Assembly: GCA_913057955.1 (NCBI GenBank)
Contig: CAJXOB010000003.1
Coordinates: forward strand, 1 to 64,000
Direction of reading: 5' to 3'
Source of the DNA: an uncultured Gammaproteobacteria bacterium
GTDB lineage: Bacteria > Pseudomonadota > Gammaproteobacteria > PS1 > Pseudothioglobaceae
DNA: 64,000 nt
The position numbers and the translations under genes are program-made. This document shows positions 9,974 through 19,660 of this stretch, in pieces. Position 1 is the first letter of the stretch. Every line of letters starts with the position of its first letter. The notes below the pieces were generated by a model that saw only the letters and a program-made list of their open reading frames with translations, ran no database searches and was not told the origin of the DNA.

Positions 9974-11089
9974 ATGGCTACAGTAAAACTTGAAAATATT
10001 TATAAAAGTTTTGGTGAAACAGAAGTTTTATTTGATATTAATCTTGAAATAGATGACAAAGAGTTTGTTGTCTTTGTGGGACCCTCAGGCTGTGGAAAAA
10101 CCACATTATTAAGAATTATCTCTGGCTTAGAAGAGGTTACCAGTGGTAAGGTGGTTATTGATGACAAGGATGTTTCTAATGCTCCTCCAGTTGAGCGAGG
10201 TATTTCCATGGTTTTTCAGTCTTACGCATTGTATCCTCACTTATCTGTTTTTGAAAATATTGCCTTTCCTTTGAGGGTAGCAAAACTTAAAGAGAAAGAA
10301 CTAGAAGAAAAGGTTTTTAAAGCTGCAGATATCTTGCAGTTAAGAGATCGTTTGGATTTTAAGCCAGGACAGCTTTCTGGAGGACAACGTCAAAGAGTAG
10401 CTATTGGAAGATCAATTGTAAGAGATCCTAAGGTGTTTTTATTTGATGAACCATTATCTAACTTAGATGCAGCGCTTCGAGGCGACATGAGGGTTGAGTT
10501 AGCCAAGCTGCATCAAAACTTAAAGACAACAATGATCTACGTTACACATGACCAGATTGAAGCGATGACTATGGCTGATAAAATCGTAGTTTTGCGTGAT
10601 GGCATTATTGAGCAGGTTGGCTCCCCAATGGATCTTTATCACCATCCTATGACAAAATTTGTGGCTGGATTTATTGGCCAGCCAAAAATGAATTTCTTGA
10701 AAACAACAAATGTCATAGTGCAGAATAAAAAATTAACCACTAATGTTACTGATTCTAATAGCGTAACTTTAGTAGTCGAAGTTGAAGAAACAAAGTCAGG
10801 TGACGTAGTTGAAATTGGAATCAGACCTGAAGATCTTGAGATTACTTCGGATAAAAAAGGGCTACTAATGAATGTTGAAGTCGTTGAGCACCTTGGAGCA
10901 ACTGTAATACTTTACGGCTCAGTCCAGGAAGATGGTGATTTTTGCGCCGTGTTACCAAGCGATGTAGATGTGAAGCCAGGACAGGATATACGTTTAAAGC
11001 TAGACCCAGCTAAGTGCCATGCTTTTAAAGAAAATGGCCAAGCACTTTATCGTATAGTGGGGAATGATTTAACTAAAGAGCAACCATGA
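9974..11089 (+). CDS. ABC sugar transporter ATPase (MalK/UgpC-like)
   Basis: Walker A GPSGCGKTTLL, LSGGQRQRVAIGRSIVRDP, Walker B VFLFDEPLSNLDA, C-terminal TOBE; ATG 9974 after AAGGAAG. Confidence 0.95.
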   Translation: MATVKLENIYKSFGETEVLFDINLEIDDKEFVVFVGPSGCGKTTLLRIISGLEEVTSGKVVIDDKDVSNAPPVERGISMVFQSYALYPHLSVFENIAFPLRVAKLKEKELEEKVFKAADILQLRDRLDFKPGQLSGGQRQRVAIGRSIVRDPKVFLFDEPLSNLDAALRGDMRVELAKLHQNLKTTMIYVTHDQIEAMTMADKIVVLRDGIIEQVGSPMDLYHHPMTKFVAGFIGQPKMNFLKTTNVIVQNKKLTTNVTDSNSVTLVVEVEETKSGDVVEIGIRPEDLEITSDKKGLLMNVEVVEHLGATVILYGSVQEDGDFCAVLPSDVDVKPGQDIRLKLDPAKCHAFKENGQALYRIVGNDLTKEQP

Positions 11090-12240
11090 GAATAGCAATT
11101 GTTGGTTTAGGTCTAAGAGCTGGGAATGTCTTAAAGATGATGAAGGAAGATATGCCAGAAATAGAGATTGTGGGGTACGTCGACCCTGATCCATGTGGCC
11201 TCACAATTCTGACGGATAATTCAAGTGATTTAACTCAATATAAAAATCTTAAGCAGATGATTGATGAGTGCAGCCTCGATTTGCTTTGGGTGGCATCACC
11301 AAATCACCTTCATTTAGAGCATATAAAAGCAGGACTTGAAGCAGGCCTAAAGGTTTTTTCAGAAAAACCAATTGTTACTTCAAAAGAGGACAGCTTTGCT
11401 CTTGCCAAACTGATAAAAAAATATGGGGAAAGCCAGCTAATTGTTGGCCTTGTCTTGCGCTATTCAGTTCATATGAGAGAAATGAGGCGAATCCTAGATG
11501 CTGGGACTTTAGGTAACATCACCTCTCTTGAGGCAAATGAGCATATTGCACCTTATCATGGCTCATTTTTTATGAGAGATTGGCGTAGGCTGGAAAAATA
11601 CTCAGGCGGGTTTATGTTAGAAAAGTGCTGTCATGACATTGATCTTTACAACAGCATTGTCGGTGAGAGACCAACAAGAGTAGTTAGTTTTGGAGGGCGA
11701 AATAATTTTATTCCCTCTGAAGCGCCTCCTGGCAAAAAACATGATGATGTATACCAAATAAAAAAATCTTACTGGGAAAGTGCTGATGATCCATTTACGA
11801 GTGATGCGGATATTATTGATCATCAAAATGCCTTACTAGAATATCCAAATAATGTTAGTTTCTCTTTCCATACAAGCCTTAATGTTCCTGATGAGCAGAG
11901 ACGTTTTTGCATTATAGGAAGTAGAGGAATGGCCGAGGGAGATTTTGGCCGTGGTGGTCTTCGTATTACAGATGCTAGAACTGGTAAGTGTCTTGAAGAC
12001 CATGATTTCAGCTTTCCAACTGAGCCAGGGTCAGGAAACTACCCTTCACATTATGGTGCAGACAAGTTAATGTGTGAGGATATAGTTAGTTTTCTCAGAG
12101 GTGATTTGAAATCATTACCTGTTGGCCCTAAAGAGGCAGTAGTGGCTGGCTTAGTTGCAATGGCAATTGATGAAAGTATGGCCTCAGGTCAAGTTGTGGA
12201 TATGGCTGAAACTTGGCATGAGCTTGATGCTCTTTATTAA
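11086..12240 (+). CDS. Gfo/Idh/MocA family oxidoreductase
   Basis: N-terminal Rossmann IVGLGLRAGNV, FSEKPIV motif. Confidence 0.9.
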   Translation: MRIAIVGLGLRAGNVLKMMKEDMPEIEIVGYVDPDPCGLTILTDNSSDLTQYKNLKQMIDECSLDLLWVASPNHLHLEHIKAGLEAGLKVFSEKPIVTSKEDSFALAKLIKKYGESQLIVGLVLRYSVHMREMRRILDAGTLGNITSLEANEHIAPYHGSFFMRDWRRLEKYSGGFMLEKCCHDIDLYNSIVGERPTRVVSFGGRNNFIPSEAPPGKKHDDVYQIKKSYWESADDPFTSDADIIDHQNALLEYPNNVSFSFHTSLNVPDEQRRFCIIGSRGMAEGDFGRGGLRITDARTGKCLEDHDFSFPTEPGSGNYPSHYGADKLMCEDIVSFLRGDLKSLPVGPKEAVVAGLVAMAIDESMASGQVVDMAETWHELDALY

Positions 12241-12251
12241 AGGAGTGGGTT

Positions 12252-13106
12252 TTGATTAAAGGAATAAGTTATCTTTCGTTTGAAAAAGGCCTCGCTAACA
12301 ATGAGTCTATAGAGTCAGCACTACTTCAAACAAAAGCCAATGGATTTGATGCGCTAGAACTTTCAGTTTCTAACGATGGCGTTATAAATACTAAAACCTC
12401 AAAAGTAGAATGTGAAATTATTCGTCAAAAAATTAATGACTCTGGCATTTTTGTAGACAGTATAGCTACTGGAATGAGTTGGGGCGTTAGCCCTACAAGT
12501 GATGATGAGTCTATACGAAAGAACTCTATAAGTCTTCATCAAGATGCGCTCAAAGTAGCAAGTAATCTTGGATGTAAGGCGCTATTGTTTGTTCCAGGAG
12601 TAGTTAAGAGTCCAATTTCTCCTGAAATAGTTCGATACGACAGGGCTTTAGATAGAATTAGAGAGGCTATTGATCAACTATTACCAATTGCAGAAGATTT
12701 AGATGTGGATTTATGTATGGAAAATGTTTGGAATGGTTTTTTCTACTCTCCTATTGAGCTTAGAGATTTTGTGGATTCGTTTGATTCAAATAAATTAGGA
12801 GTCTATCTAGATGTTGGAAATTTAATTGGTTATCAGCAACACCCCCCTCACTGGATTGAGCTTCTTAACTCTAGAATAAAAAGAGTTCAAATTAAAGATT
12901 TCCAAGAAAATTTTGACTGGACTGGTAGTTTTAGCTTTTGCGATATTGGTGCGGGAGATGTGCCCTGGAAAGAAACGATCGCTGCCTTAAATTCGATTAA
13001 CTACCAAAATACAATAATTGCTGAAATGCTTCCATGGGACGAGGCAGTTTTGGCTCGAACATCTGTAGCTATGGATCAATTATTTGACTTTGATTCAACA
13101 CCTTAA
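12252..13106 (+). CDS. Sugar phosphate isomerase/epimerase family (TIM barrel, AP-endonuclease 2-like)
   Basis: CMENVWN, GVYLDVGNLIGYQQHPPHWIELL, RVQIKDFQ pattern. Confidence 0.88.
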   Translation: MIKGISYLSFEKGLANNESIESALLQTKANGFDALELSVSNDGVINTKTSKVECEIIRQKINDSGIFVDSIATGMSWGVSPTSDDESIRKNSISLHQDALKVASNLGCKALLFVPGVVKSPISPEIVRYDRALDRIREAIDQLLPIAEDLDVDLCMENVWNGFFYSPIELRDFVDSFDSNKLGVYLDVGNLIGYQQHPPHWIELLNSRIKRVQIKDFQENFDWTGSFSFCDIGAGDVPWKETIAALNSINYQNTIIAEMLPWDEAVLARTSVAMDQLFDFDSTP

Positions 13107-13117
13107 ATTATAAAATT

Positions 13118-14152
13118 ATGACTAAAAAACTTAAAGTCGTAGTAATCGGCCTGGGAAGTATGGGCTCAACGCATTTAGATATTTATGCACAATTAAGTAA
13201 TGTCGAAGTCATTGCTATTGCTGACTCGATACAAAGTAGGCTTGATGGCTCAAGTAAAGCAGAGGGTAATATTAGTGGACAAGCTCAAGGAGGTGTAATG
13301 AGTATGAATACTAAAAAATATCTTGATGGAATGGATCTGATTAATGACCCAGAAATAGAATTAGTTGATATTTGTGTTGGAACAGACCTTCATTTCATTT
13401 TTGTTGAAGCTGCATTAGCTAAAGGCAAGCATGTGTTAGTAGAAAAACCACTTGCAAGAACGTATGAAGAGGCTAGAAAAATAGTTCAATTAGCGAAAAA
13501 TTCATCCTCTAATATTATGTCTGCAATGTGTCTTCGTTATTGGCCCGCATGGGTTTGGCTAAAAGAGGCTATAGAAAGTAAAGAGTATGGTAAGTGCTTA
13601 TCTTTAAATTGCAAGCGCCAAACGAGTTTTCCTGGTGGCTCTTTTTATTTAAGTGATGAGCAATGTGGTGGTGCATTGCTGGATTTACATGTACACGATA
13701 CTGACTTTATTAACTACTGCTTTGGATTGCCAGATGCAGTTTTTAGCCAAGGCTATAGTGGACCGAGTGGCGGGATAGACCATGTTGTTACAAATTATAT
13801 TTTTGATAAGACAAAACTTTCGCCATTAATTAGCGCTGAAGGTACATGGACAATGCAAGATGGATATGGGTTTGATATGTCTTATACGGCTAATTTTGAA
13901 AATGGAACAGCTACTTACCTTTTGAGTGAGGATGAGACACTTAAACTTTTCAGAGCAGGCTTTGAGCCAGAAACTATAGAATTAAAGTCAGGCATGGGCT
14001 ATGAGTTTGAAATTCGCTCTTTTGTAGACGAAATTTTAAGTGGAAAGATAACTAATATAGATTTACTGAATCAAGCTGCAGAGACAATTGCAATTATTGA
14101 AGCTGAAAAAGTTAGTATCGAAACTTGCTCGGTTATCAACATAAAAGTTTAA
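13118..14152 (+). CDS. Gfo/Idh/MocA family oxidoreductase
   Basis: VVIGLGSMGSTHLDIY, HVLVEKPLARTYEEA. Confidence 0.92.
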   Translation: MTKKLKVVVIGLGSMGSTHLDIYAQLSNVEVIAIADSIQSRLDGSSKAEGNISGQAQGGVMSMNTKKYLDGMDLINDPEIELVDICVGTDLHFIFVEAALAKGKHVLVEKPLARTYEEARKIVQLAKNSSSNIMSAMCLRYWPAWVWLKEAIESKEYGKCLSLNCKRQTSFPGGSFYLSDEQCGGALLDLHVHDTDFINYCFGLPDAVFSQGYSGPSGGIDHVVTNYIFDKTKLSPLISAEGTWTMQDGYGFDMSYTANFENGTATYLLSEDETLKLFRAGFEPETIELKSGMGYEFEIRSFVDEILSGKITNIDLLNQAAETIAIIEAEKVSIETCSVINIKV

Positions 14153-14189
14153 TCAAAAAACAATCATTTTTTTTGACAATATTCTTTAA

Positions 14190-14726
14190 TTAGTATGTCC
14201 CAAGTTTAAAGTCATCCCATACTTGTTGTGCTAGGGCACCAATGTATTCGTCATTATTTTCTAGAGCCTGTTTAATCCAAAATCTTGCCTCTAAAATATT
14301 TTTATCATCACCCTTACCAAGAAGATACATTCTGCCAAGGTTGTATTGTGCAGGCGCATCACCTTGCTCAGCAGCTTTAATAAACCAACTAAAAGCAAGT
14401 TTATCATTTTGGGAAGCCCCTTGGCCTCTTAAGTAGAGGTTACCTAGGTTGTATTGAGCATTAACATTGCCCTGTTTCGCAGATTTTGTATACCAATCAA
14501 CTGCTTCCATAAAATCTTGATTAGTCCCTCTTCCATTTGCGCTCATCCACCCAAGGTTATATTGGGCTCTTGCATCTCCATCTTCAGCAACTGGAGTCCA
14601 TTCAATTACAGCATCCTCATAGTCACCATTGGCGTATGCTCTCTGGCCATCTAGATAATCAGCTTGAGCATTAAATGTAAAACTTAATGAACATAAAACA
14701 GCTAATAAAATATGATTTTTTGACAT
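14190..14726 (-). CDS. Sel1-repeat (TPR-like) secreted protein
   Basis: Signal peptide plus repeated AQYNLGxMxxxGxG units. Confidence 0.9.
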   Translation of the reverse strand: MSKNHILLAVLCSLSFTFNAQADYLDGQRAYANGDYEDAVIEWTPVAEDGDARAQYNLGWMSANGRGTNQDFMEAVDWYTKSAKQGNVNAQYNLGNLYLRGQGASQNDKLAFSWFIKAAEQGDAPAQYNLGRMYLLGKGDDKNILEARFWIKQALENNDEYIGALAQQVWDDFKLGTY

Positions 14727-14841
14727 TATTTTCCTTGTTAATTCTAGTTATTATTAAGCCATAAGCCTAATGTGCAATATACTAACATATATGCATTAAA
14801 ATTTGCAGCTTTGAATGACACCAATTGTTTTAATTAATTGG

Positions 14842-14861
14842 GATATTCAATATAGAATATC
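14842..14861. promoter_or_regulatory. Perfect inverted repeat upstream of modA
   Basis: GATATTC-AATATA-GAATATC, 19 nt before the modA ATG. Confidence 0.35.
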
Positions 14862-14879
14862 TTTAATAATTTTTCTAAT

Positions 14880-15659
14880 ATGCCAAGAAATATGTTCAAT
14901 GAAAAATTTAAGGTTTTTACTTTTTTACTCGTCTTTTTTGGGTTAAGCGCTACGCAAGCTTTTGCAGGTGAGATTAGGGTTGCAGTTGCAAGTAATTTTT
15001 ATCCAGCAATGAAAGAAATTGCACTTCAATACGAACTAAAAAAATCCACAACTTCTGAAAATCACAAGATAGTTCTTATTCCAGGCTCTTCGGGTAAGCA
15101 CTATGCACAAATTATTAATGGCGCTCCTTATGACCTATTCTTTTCAGCTGATAAGGTCAGGCCAGCCTTACTAGAAAAAAATGGAATATCTGATAATGGG
15201 TCAAGATTCACATATGCATTAGGAAAGCTTGTTCTATGGAGTTCTCTAGATGGTTTTGTAGAAAAAGATGAGCGGCTTTATGACAAAGGTTTAAGATTTA
15301 TAGCAATAGCTAATCCTAAAATTTCTCCTTATGGGGAGGCAGCTAAAGAGGCACTGATATCAATTAATCTATGGGAAGGTATGAAAAATAATTTGATACG
15401 AGGTGAAAATATTGCTCAGACATTTCAATTTGTTAATAGTGGAAATGCTAAACTAGGATTTGTTTCTTATTCACAACTTATGAACCCTAGTTATCCTGTT
15501 GGTGGCTCATTTTGGGAAGTGCCTCAATCACTTTATAAACCAATAGAGCAGCAAGCAGTTCTCCTTAGGGAAAGTTTGCTGGCGAAAGATTTTTTGTCGT
15601 TTATGCGAACCGATCAATCTTTAAAGATTATTTCAAAATTTGGATACGATTTGCCATAA
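14880..15659 (+). CDS. modA: Molybdate ABC transporter substrate-binding protein
   Basis: Signal peptide, VAVASNFYPAMKEIA, PGSSGKHYAQI, GAPYDLFFSADKVRP. Confidence 0.93.
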   Translation: MPRNMFNEKFKVFTFLLVFFGLSATQAFAGEIRVAVASNFYPAMKEIALQYELKKSTTSENHKIVLIPGSSGKHYAQIINGAPYDLFFSADKVRPALLEKNGISDNGSRFTYALGKLVLWSSLDGFVEKDERLYDKGLRFIAIANPKISPYGEAAKEALISINLWEGMKNNLIRGENIAQTFQFVNSGNAKLGFVSYSQLMNPSYPVGGSFWEVPQSLYKPIEQQAVLLRESLLAKDFLSFMRTDQSLKIISKFGYDLP

Positions 15660-16345
15660 TGTTAAATGAGTATGATATTTCAGCTCTTCTAGTCACCATA
15701 AAGTTGGCTTCGGTAACTACGGCTATTCTAATTTTAATTGGAACCCCAATTGCCTGGTGGCTTTCACAAACTCGTTTTAAATTTAAAGCTGTAATTGAGG
15801 CGATTATTGCGTTACCGCTAATACTTCCGCCAACCGTTTTGGGTTTTTATTTGCTCATGACATTGGGCACTAATGGGCCACTAGGAAATCTCCTAGAATC
15901 GTTAGGTGGAAGTTCAATTGCTTTCACATTTACGGGTCTTGTTGTAGGCTCCGTTATTTACTCACTTCCTTTTGTGGTTCAGCCACTTCAAAATGCTTTT
16001 AGTTCTGTTGGCAAACAGGCCATGGAGGTGGCGGCAACCCTTGGCGCGTCAAAGCTGGACCGTTTTTTTACAGTTGCCGTTCCACTAGCTCGTTCTGGCT
16101 TTATCACGGCTACTGTTTTAGGCTTTGCTCATACGGTAGGAGAATTTGGCGTTGTGCTGATGATAGGTGGAAACATACCGGGTGAAACGGGAGTTCTATC
16201 AATAGCAATTTATGATCATGTTGAATCTATGGAATATGCACAAGCGCACTTATTAGCAGGGGGCTTGCTTGTTTTATCTTTTATCATGCTTCTTATTGTG
16301 TATGTTTTTAATCGCCGCTTTTCGATTATGAGGAGTGATTCGTGA
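15659..16345 (+). CDS. modB: Molybdate ABC transporter permease
   Basis: LPLILPPTVLGFYLL, AATLGASKLDRFFTVAVPLARSGFI, HTVGEFGVVLMIGGNIPGET. Confidence 0.95.
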   Translation: MLNEYDISALLVTIKLASVTTAILILIGTPIAWWLSQTRFKFKAVIEAIIALPLILPPTVLGFYLLMTLGTNGPLGNLLESLGGSSIAFTFTGLVVGSVIYSLPFVVQPLQNAFSSVGKQAMEVAATLGASKLDRFFTVAVPLARSGFITATVLGFAHTVGEFGVVLMIGGNIPGETGVLSIAIYDHVESMEYAQAHLLAGGLLVLSFIMLLIVYVFNRRFSIMRSDS

Positions 16346-17403
16346 TTGAATGCAAGATAAAGATTAAATTAGATAGCTTCATTCTTGATGCTAATTTTAG
16401 TATTCCGGATCGAGGCGTAACTGTTATTTTTGGTCCTTCAGGATCTGGCAAGACAACCTTATTGAGAGCGCTTGCCGGGCTAGAGGAAAATCAAAATGGC
16501 TATTTAAAGATGGGTGATTCAATTTGGCAAGATGGAGAAAATTTTGTTTTAACGCACAAACGCCGAATTGGATATGTTTTTCAAGATGCCGCTCTATTTG
16601 ACCATCTTAATGTCCAGGATAATCTCGATTATGGGATTAAAAGGTCGCCAAATATAGAAAAAGCATTTATAGAATCTATAATTAACTTATTAGATATAAA
16701 AATATTACTTAATAGAACTACATCGCAACTTTCGGGCGGTGAAAGACAGCGAATTGCAATTGCTAGAGCCTTGCTTATTAAGCCTAAAATTTTATTAATG
16801 GACGAGCCATTATCTGCACTTGATATGAAGCGTAAACAAGAAATTTTGCCTTACCTTGATGCCCTACATAATGATTTAGACATTCCAGTTATCTATGTAA
16901 CTCACTCAGCGGAAGAGGCTTCAAGGTTGGCCGATCATTTATTACTTCTTGATAATGGAAAGGTCATCGGATCTGGACCAATAAACACTATGCTCACTAG
17001 GTTTGATCTTCCAATGTCACATGGAAAAGAGGCAACCTCATTAATTGATGCTATAGTAGTGGGACGTGAAAAAGAGTTTGACCTAATGCAGCTTGACTTT
17101 CCAGGTGGCCAATTCACCGTTCCAGATAATAGTTTGGAGGTTAATTCTAGTGTTCGCCTGAGAGTTTCAGCGCGCGACGTCAGTCTCACAAAAGAAAAAC
17201 AGATTGGAACGAGTATTTTGAATATCTTTCCAGCAATAGTTGACGAATTGTCAGTTGAAGGAGGGGCTCAAATTATGGTTCGACTTAAAATAAAAGAGGT
17301 CACTTTACTAGCCCTTATAACAAGAAAGTCAGCTGAAATGTTAAATCTGCAAAATGGAGTAAAGGTTTTTGCACAAATTAAAAGTGTTGCAATACTTTCA
17401 TAG
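16342..17403 (+). CDS. modC: Molybdate ABC transporter ATP-binding protein
   Basis: GPSGSGKTTLLRALAGL, LSGGERQRIAIARAL, LLMDEPLSALD, C-terminal TOBE/Mop-like region. Confidence 0.95.
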   Translation: MIECKIKIKLDSFILDANFSIPDRGVTVIFGPSGSGKTTLLRALAGLEENQNGYLKMGDSIWQDGENFVLTHKRRIGYVFQDAALFDHLNVQDNLDYGIKRSPNIEKAFIESIINLLDIKILLNRTTSQLSGGERQRIAIARALLIKPKILLMDEPLSALDMKRKQEILPYLDALHNDLDIPVIYVTHSAEEASRLADHLLLLDNGKVIGSGPINTMLTRFDLPMSHGKEATSLIDAIVVGREKEFDLMQLDFPGGQFTVPDNSLEVNSSVRLRVSARDVSLTKEKQIGTSILNIFPAIVDELSVEGGAQIMVRLKIKEVTLLALITRKSAEMLNLQNGVKVFAQIKSVAILS

Positions 17404-17408
17404 CAACT

Positions 17409-18629
17409 TTATTGAGTTACTTCAGCAGCCCTTAATCGTTTAATTGGTCTTTCGTCTATAAAGACATGGATAAGCGCTGTGACAGCTGCAATAATGGCTG
17501 CCCACCACCACACTTGGTTGTATGAGCCCGTTGTATCAAAAAGGTATCCACCAAGCCACACCCCTGTAAACGATCCAATTTGATGATTTAAGAAAACAAT
17601 CCCGTACAAGGTTCCCATAAATCTTAATCCAAACATCTGAGCAACCAAGCCCGAAGTGGGGGGAACAGTTGCAAGCCAAAGTAGCCCTGTTGCAAGCGAA
17701 AATGCGTAAATTGTAAAAGTAGAAATTGGAATTATCAGGAATAAAACAATCACTATGGACCTTGCGCCATATATGAAAGCGAGTATCCATTTTTTTGAAT
17801 AAATACCTGAAAGATGGCCAGAAGCTAAAGAGCCAAAAATATTACTAAGGCCAATAATTGCTAGGCTTGCCGCAGCAATTGAGCTATCAAAACCTTTATC
17901 AGCTAGATAAGATGGCATATGGACTGTAATAAATGCAAGCTGAAAGCCACAAACAAAAAAACCAGCAATCAACAGCCAATAATGAATATGGCCCGTCGCT
18001 TCACTAATGGCTTCTTTGAAGTTTTGAGTAGGTCCATTGTCAATATTGTTATTCTTTTTTTCATCCCCTTTAAAAACTGGTGAGAAAAGAAGCATTGACA
18101 GTGCGCCAATTGCCATAATTATGAGAGCTGTTTGCCACCCGTAAGCGACAAGAAATTCTCGGGCAACAGGAATGAAAAGGAATTGCCCGGCAGATCCTGC
18201 AGCGGTCCCAACTCCGAGGGCCAGCGCTCTTTTTTCAGGTCGAACCATTCTTGCCATTGCTGGAAGAATAACCCCCAGTCCAGTTCCAGCAATACCCATA
18301 CCTATAAGTATTCCAGCACCTATATGAAGACTTACAAAGCTGTCTGCAGTGGCCGTGACATAAAGGCCTAATGAATACAGAATAGTTCCTACTACAATAA
18401 CTCTGGCCGTTCCAAACTTATCTGCAAAGGCTCCTGCGAGAGGTTGAGATAAGCCCCAAAATAGATTTTGTAATGCTAATGAGAAGGCAAACACTTCACG
18501 CCCATAGCCAAAGGTTTCAGAGACTGGCTTTAGAAAAAGTCCAAGTGAGGATCGGAAGCCAAAATTTATCGCTAAAAGGATGCAGGATAATGCAATAGCG
18601 ATGCTTAATATTTTTTTATGTTGCTTCAT
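17409..18629 (-). CDS. MFS transporter
   Basis: 12-TM pattern, GLSQPLAGAFADKFGTARV. Confidence 0.9.
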   Translation of the reverse strand: MKQHKKILSIAIALSCILLAINFGFRSSLGLFLKPVSETFGYGREVFAFSLALQNLFWGLSQPLAGAFADKFGTARVIVVGTILYSLGLYVTATADSFVSLHIGAGILIGMGIAGTGLGVILPAMARMVRPEKRALALGVGTAAGSAGQFLFIPVAREFLVAYGWQTALIIMAIGALSMLLFSPVFKGDEKKNNNIDNGPTQNFKEAISEATGHIHYWLLIAGFFVCGFQLAFITVHMPSYLADKGFDSSIAAASLAIIGLSNIFGSLASGHLSGIYSKKWILAFIYGARSIVIVLFLIIPISTFTIYAFSLATGLLWLATVPPTSGLVAQMFGLRFMGTLYGIVFLNHQIGSFTGVWLGGYLFDTTGSYNQVWWWAAIIAAVTALIHVFIDERPIKRLRAAEVTQ

Positions 18630-18737
18630 CTCTATACTGCTTGTAAAGTTTTGACAGTATAACTAAATTAATTGACGAGCTTAAATAATAGTATTAATAT
18701 ACTGACCACCTGTTTTATTTTTATTGAGGAGCTAGTT

Positions 18738-19451
18738 TTGCGAATACTTGTATTTCAACATGAAGACTGTGAGCATCCTGGCTCTTTAAGGCAATTTTTA
18801 GCTAAAGATGGAGTTGAGTGGGATGCCATCTATTTGCATCGAGGAGATAAGATTCCTAGTTTTGATAATTATGATGCGCTTTGGGTTATGGGCGGTCCTA
18901 TGGATGTTTGGGATGTCGAGGAAAATCCTTGGTTAGTCGAGGAAAAAGTTGCAATTAGGCGCTGGGTTAAGGACTTAGGTAAGCCATATTTGGGCTTATG
19001 CTTAGGCCACCAACTTCTTGCAGATGCTCTTGGTGGCACATGTGGCCCTCAACAAATACCCGAAATTGGTGTGCTTGAAATTGAATTGACAGAAGAGGGA
19101 AAGTCAGAGCCTCTTTTTAAGGGCACTGCTAATAAGCAACGATGTCTTCAGTGGCACTCGGTTAGGGTAGCGCAAGCGCCGGAAGGCGCCGTTATTCTAG
19201 CTAAGTCGGATGTTTGCTCTATTCAGGCAATGCGGATAGGGGTTAATGCTTGGTCTATGCAATATCATGTTGAAATAGAACCAGATACTGTAGAAAACTG
19301 GGGCGCAATTCCTGCTTATGCAGAAGCTTTAACTAGCACACTTGGAGAAGGCGCATTATTGGACCTTAAAAAAAATAGCGATGAAAACATGAGCCAATGC
19401 CTCAGTTGTGCAAGGCAAATATATGAAAATTTTATGCGACTAATAGTTTAA
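18738..19451 (+). CDS. Class I glutamine amidotransferase-like protein
   Basis: LWVMGGPMDVWD, YLGLCLGHQLLADALGG, MQYHVEIEP; TTG 18738 preceded by GAGGAG. Confidence 0.9.
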   Translation: MRILVFQHEDCEHPGSLRQFLAKDGVEWDAIYLHRGDKIPSFDNYDALWVMGGPMDVWDVEENPWLVEEKVAIRRWVKDLGKPYLGLCLGHQLLADALGGTCGPQQIPEIGVLEIELTEEGKSEPLFKGTANKQRCLQWHSVRVAQAPEGAVILAKSDVCSIQAMRIGVNAWSMQYHVEIEPDTVENWGAIPAYAEALTSTLGEGALLDLKKNSDENMSQCLSCARQIYENFMRLIV

Positions 19452-19468
19452 TTAATTTCAAGTTTTTT

Positions 19469-19484
19469 TGTGATTTATTTCACA
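19469..19484. promoter_or_regulatory. CRP/FNR-family-like palindrome upstream of the corrinoid operon
   Basis: TGTGA-TTTATT-TCACA matches the TGTGA-N6-TCACA consensus. Confidence 0.45.
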
Positions 19485-19587
19485 TATTACGTGCATTGAA
19501 ATATCCATTAAGTTCAATAACTTAGAGGCGTAAATGCTATAAATATTTTGCAGATTAGGAAATTTTAATAAAATGTAAATTTAATGA

Positions 19588-19616
19588 TTGACATCGAAAT
19601 TAATTCAAGGTATCTT
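19588..19616 (+). promoter_or_regulatory. Sigma70-type promoter for the corrinoid C1 operon
   Basis: TTGACA-N17-TATCTT, about 45 nt upstream of the first CDS. Confidence 0.6.
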
Positions 19617-19660
19617 TCCGTTTTTTAAGTGTTTAATATTGCTTCCTACCTAAGGGGAAA

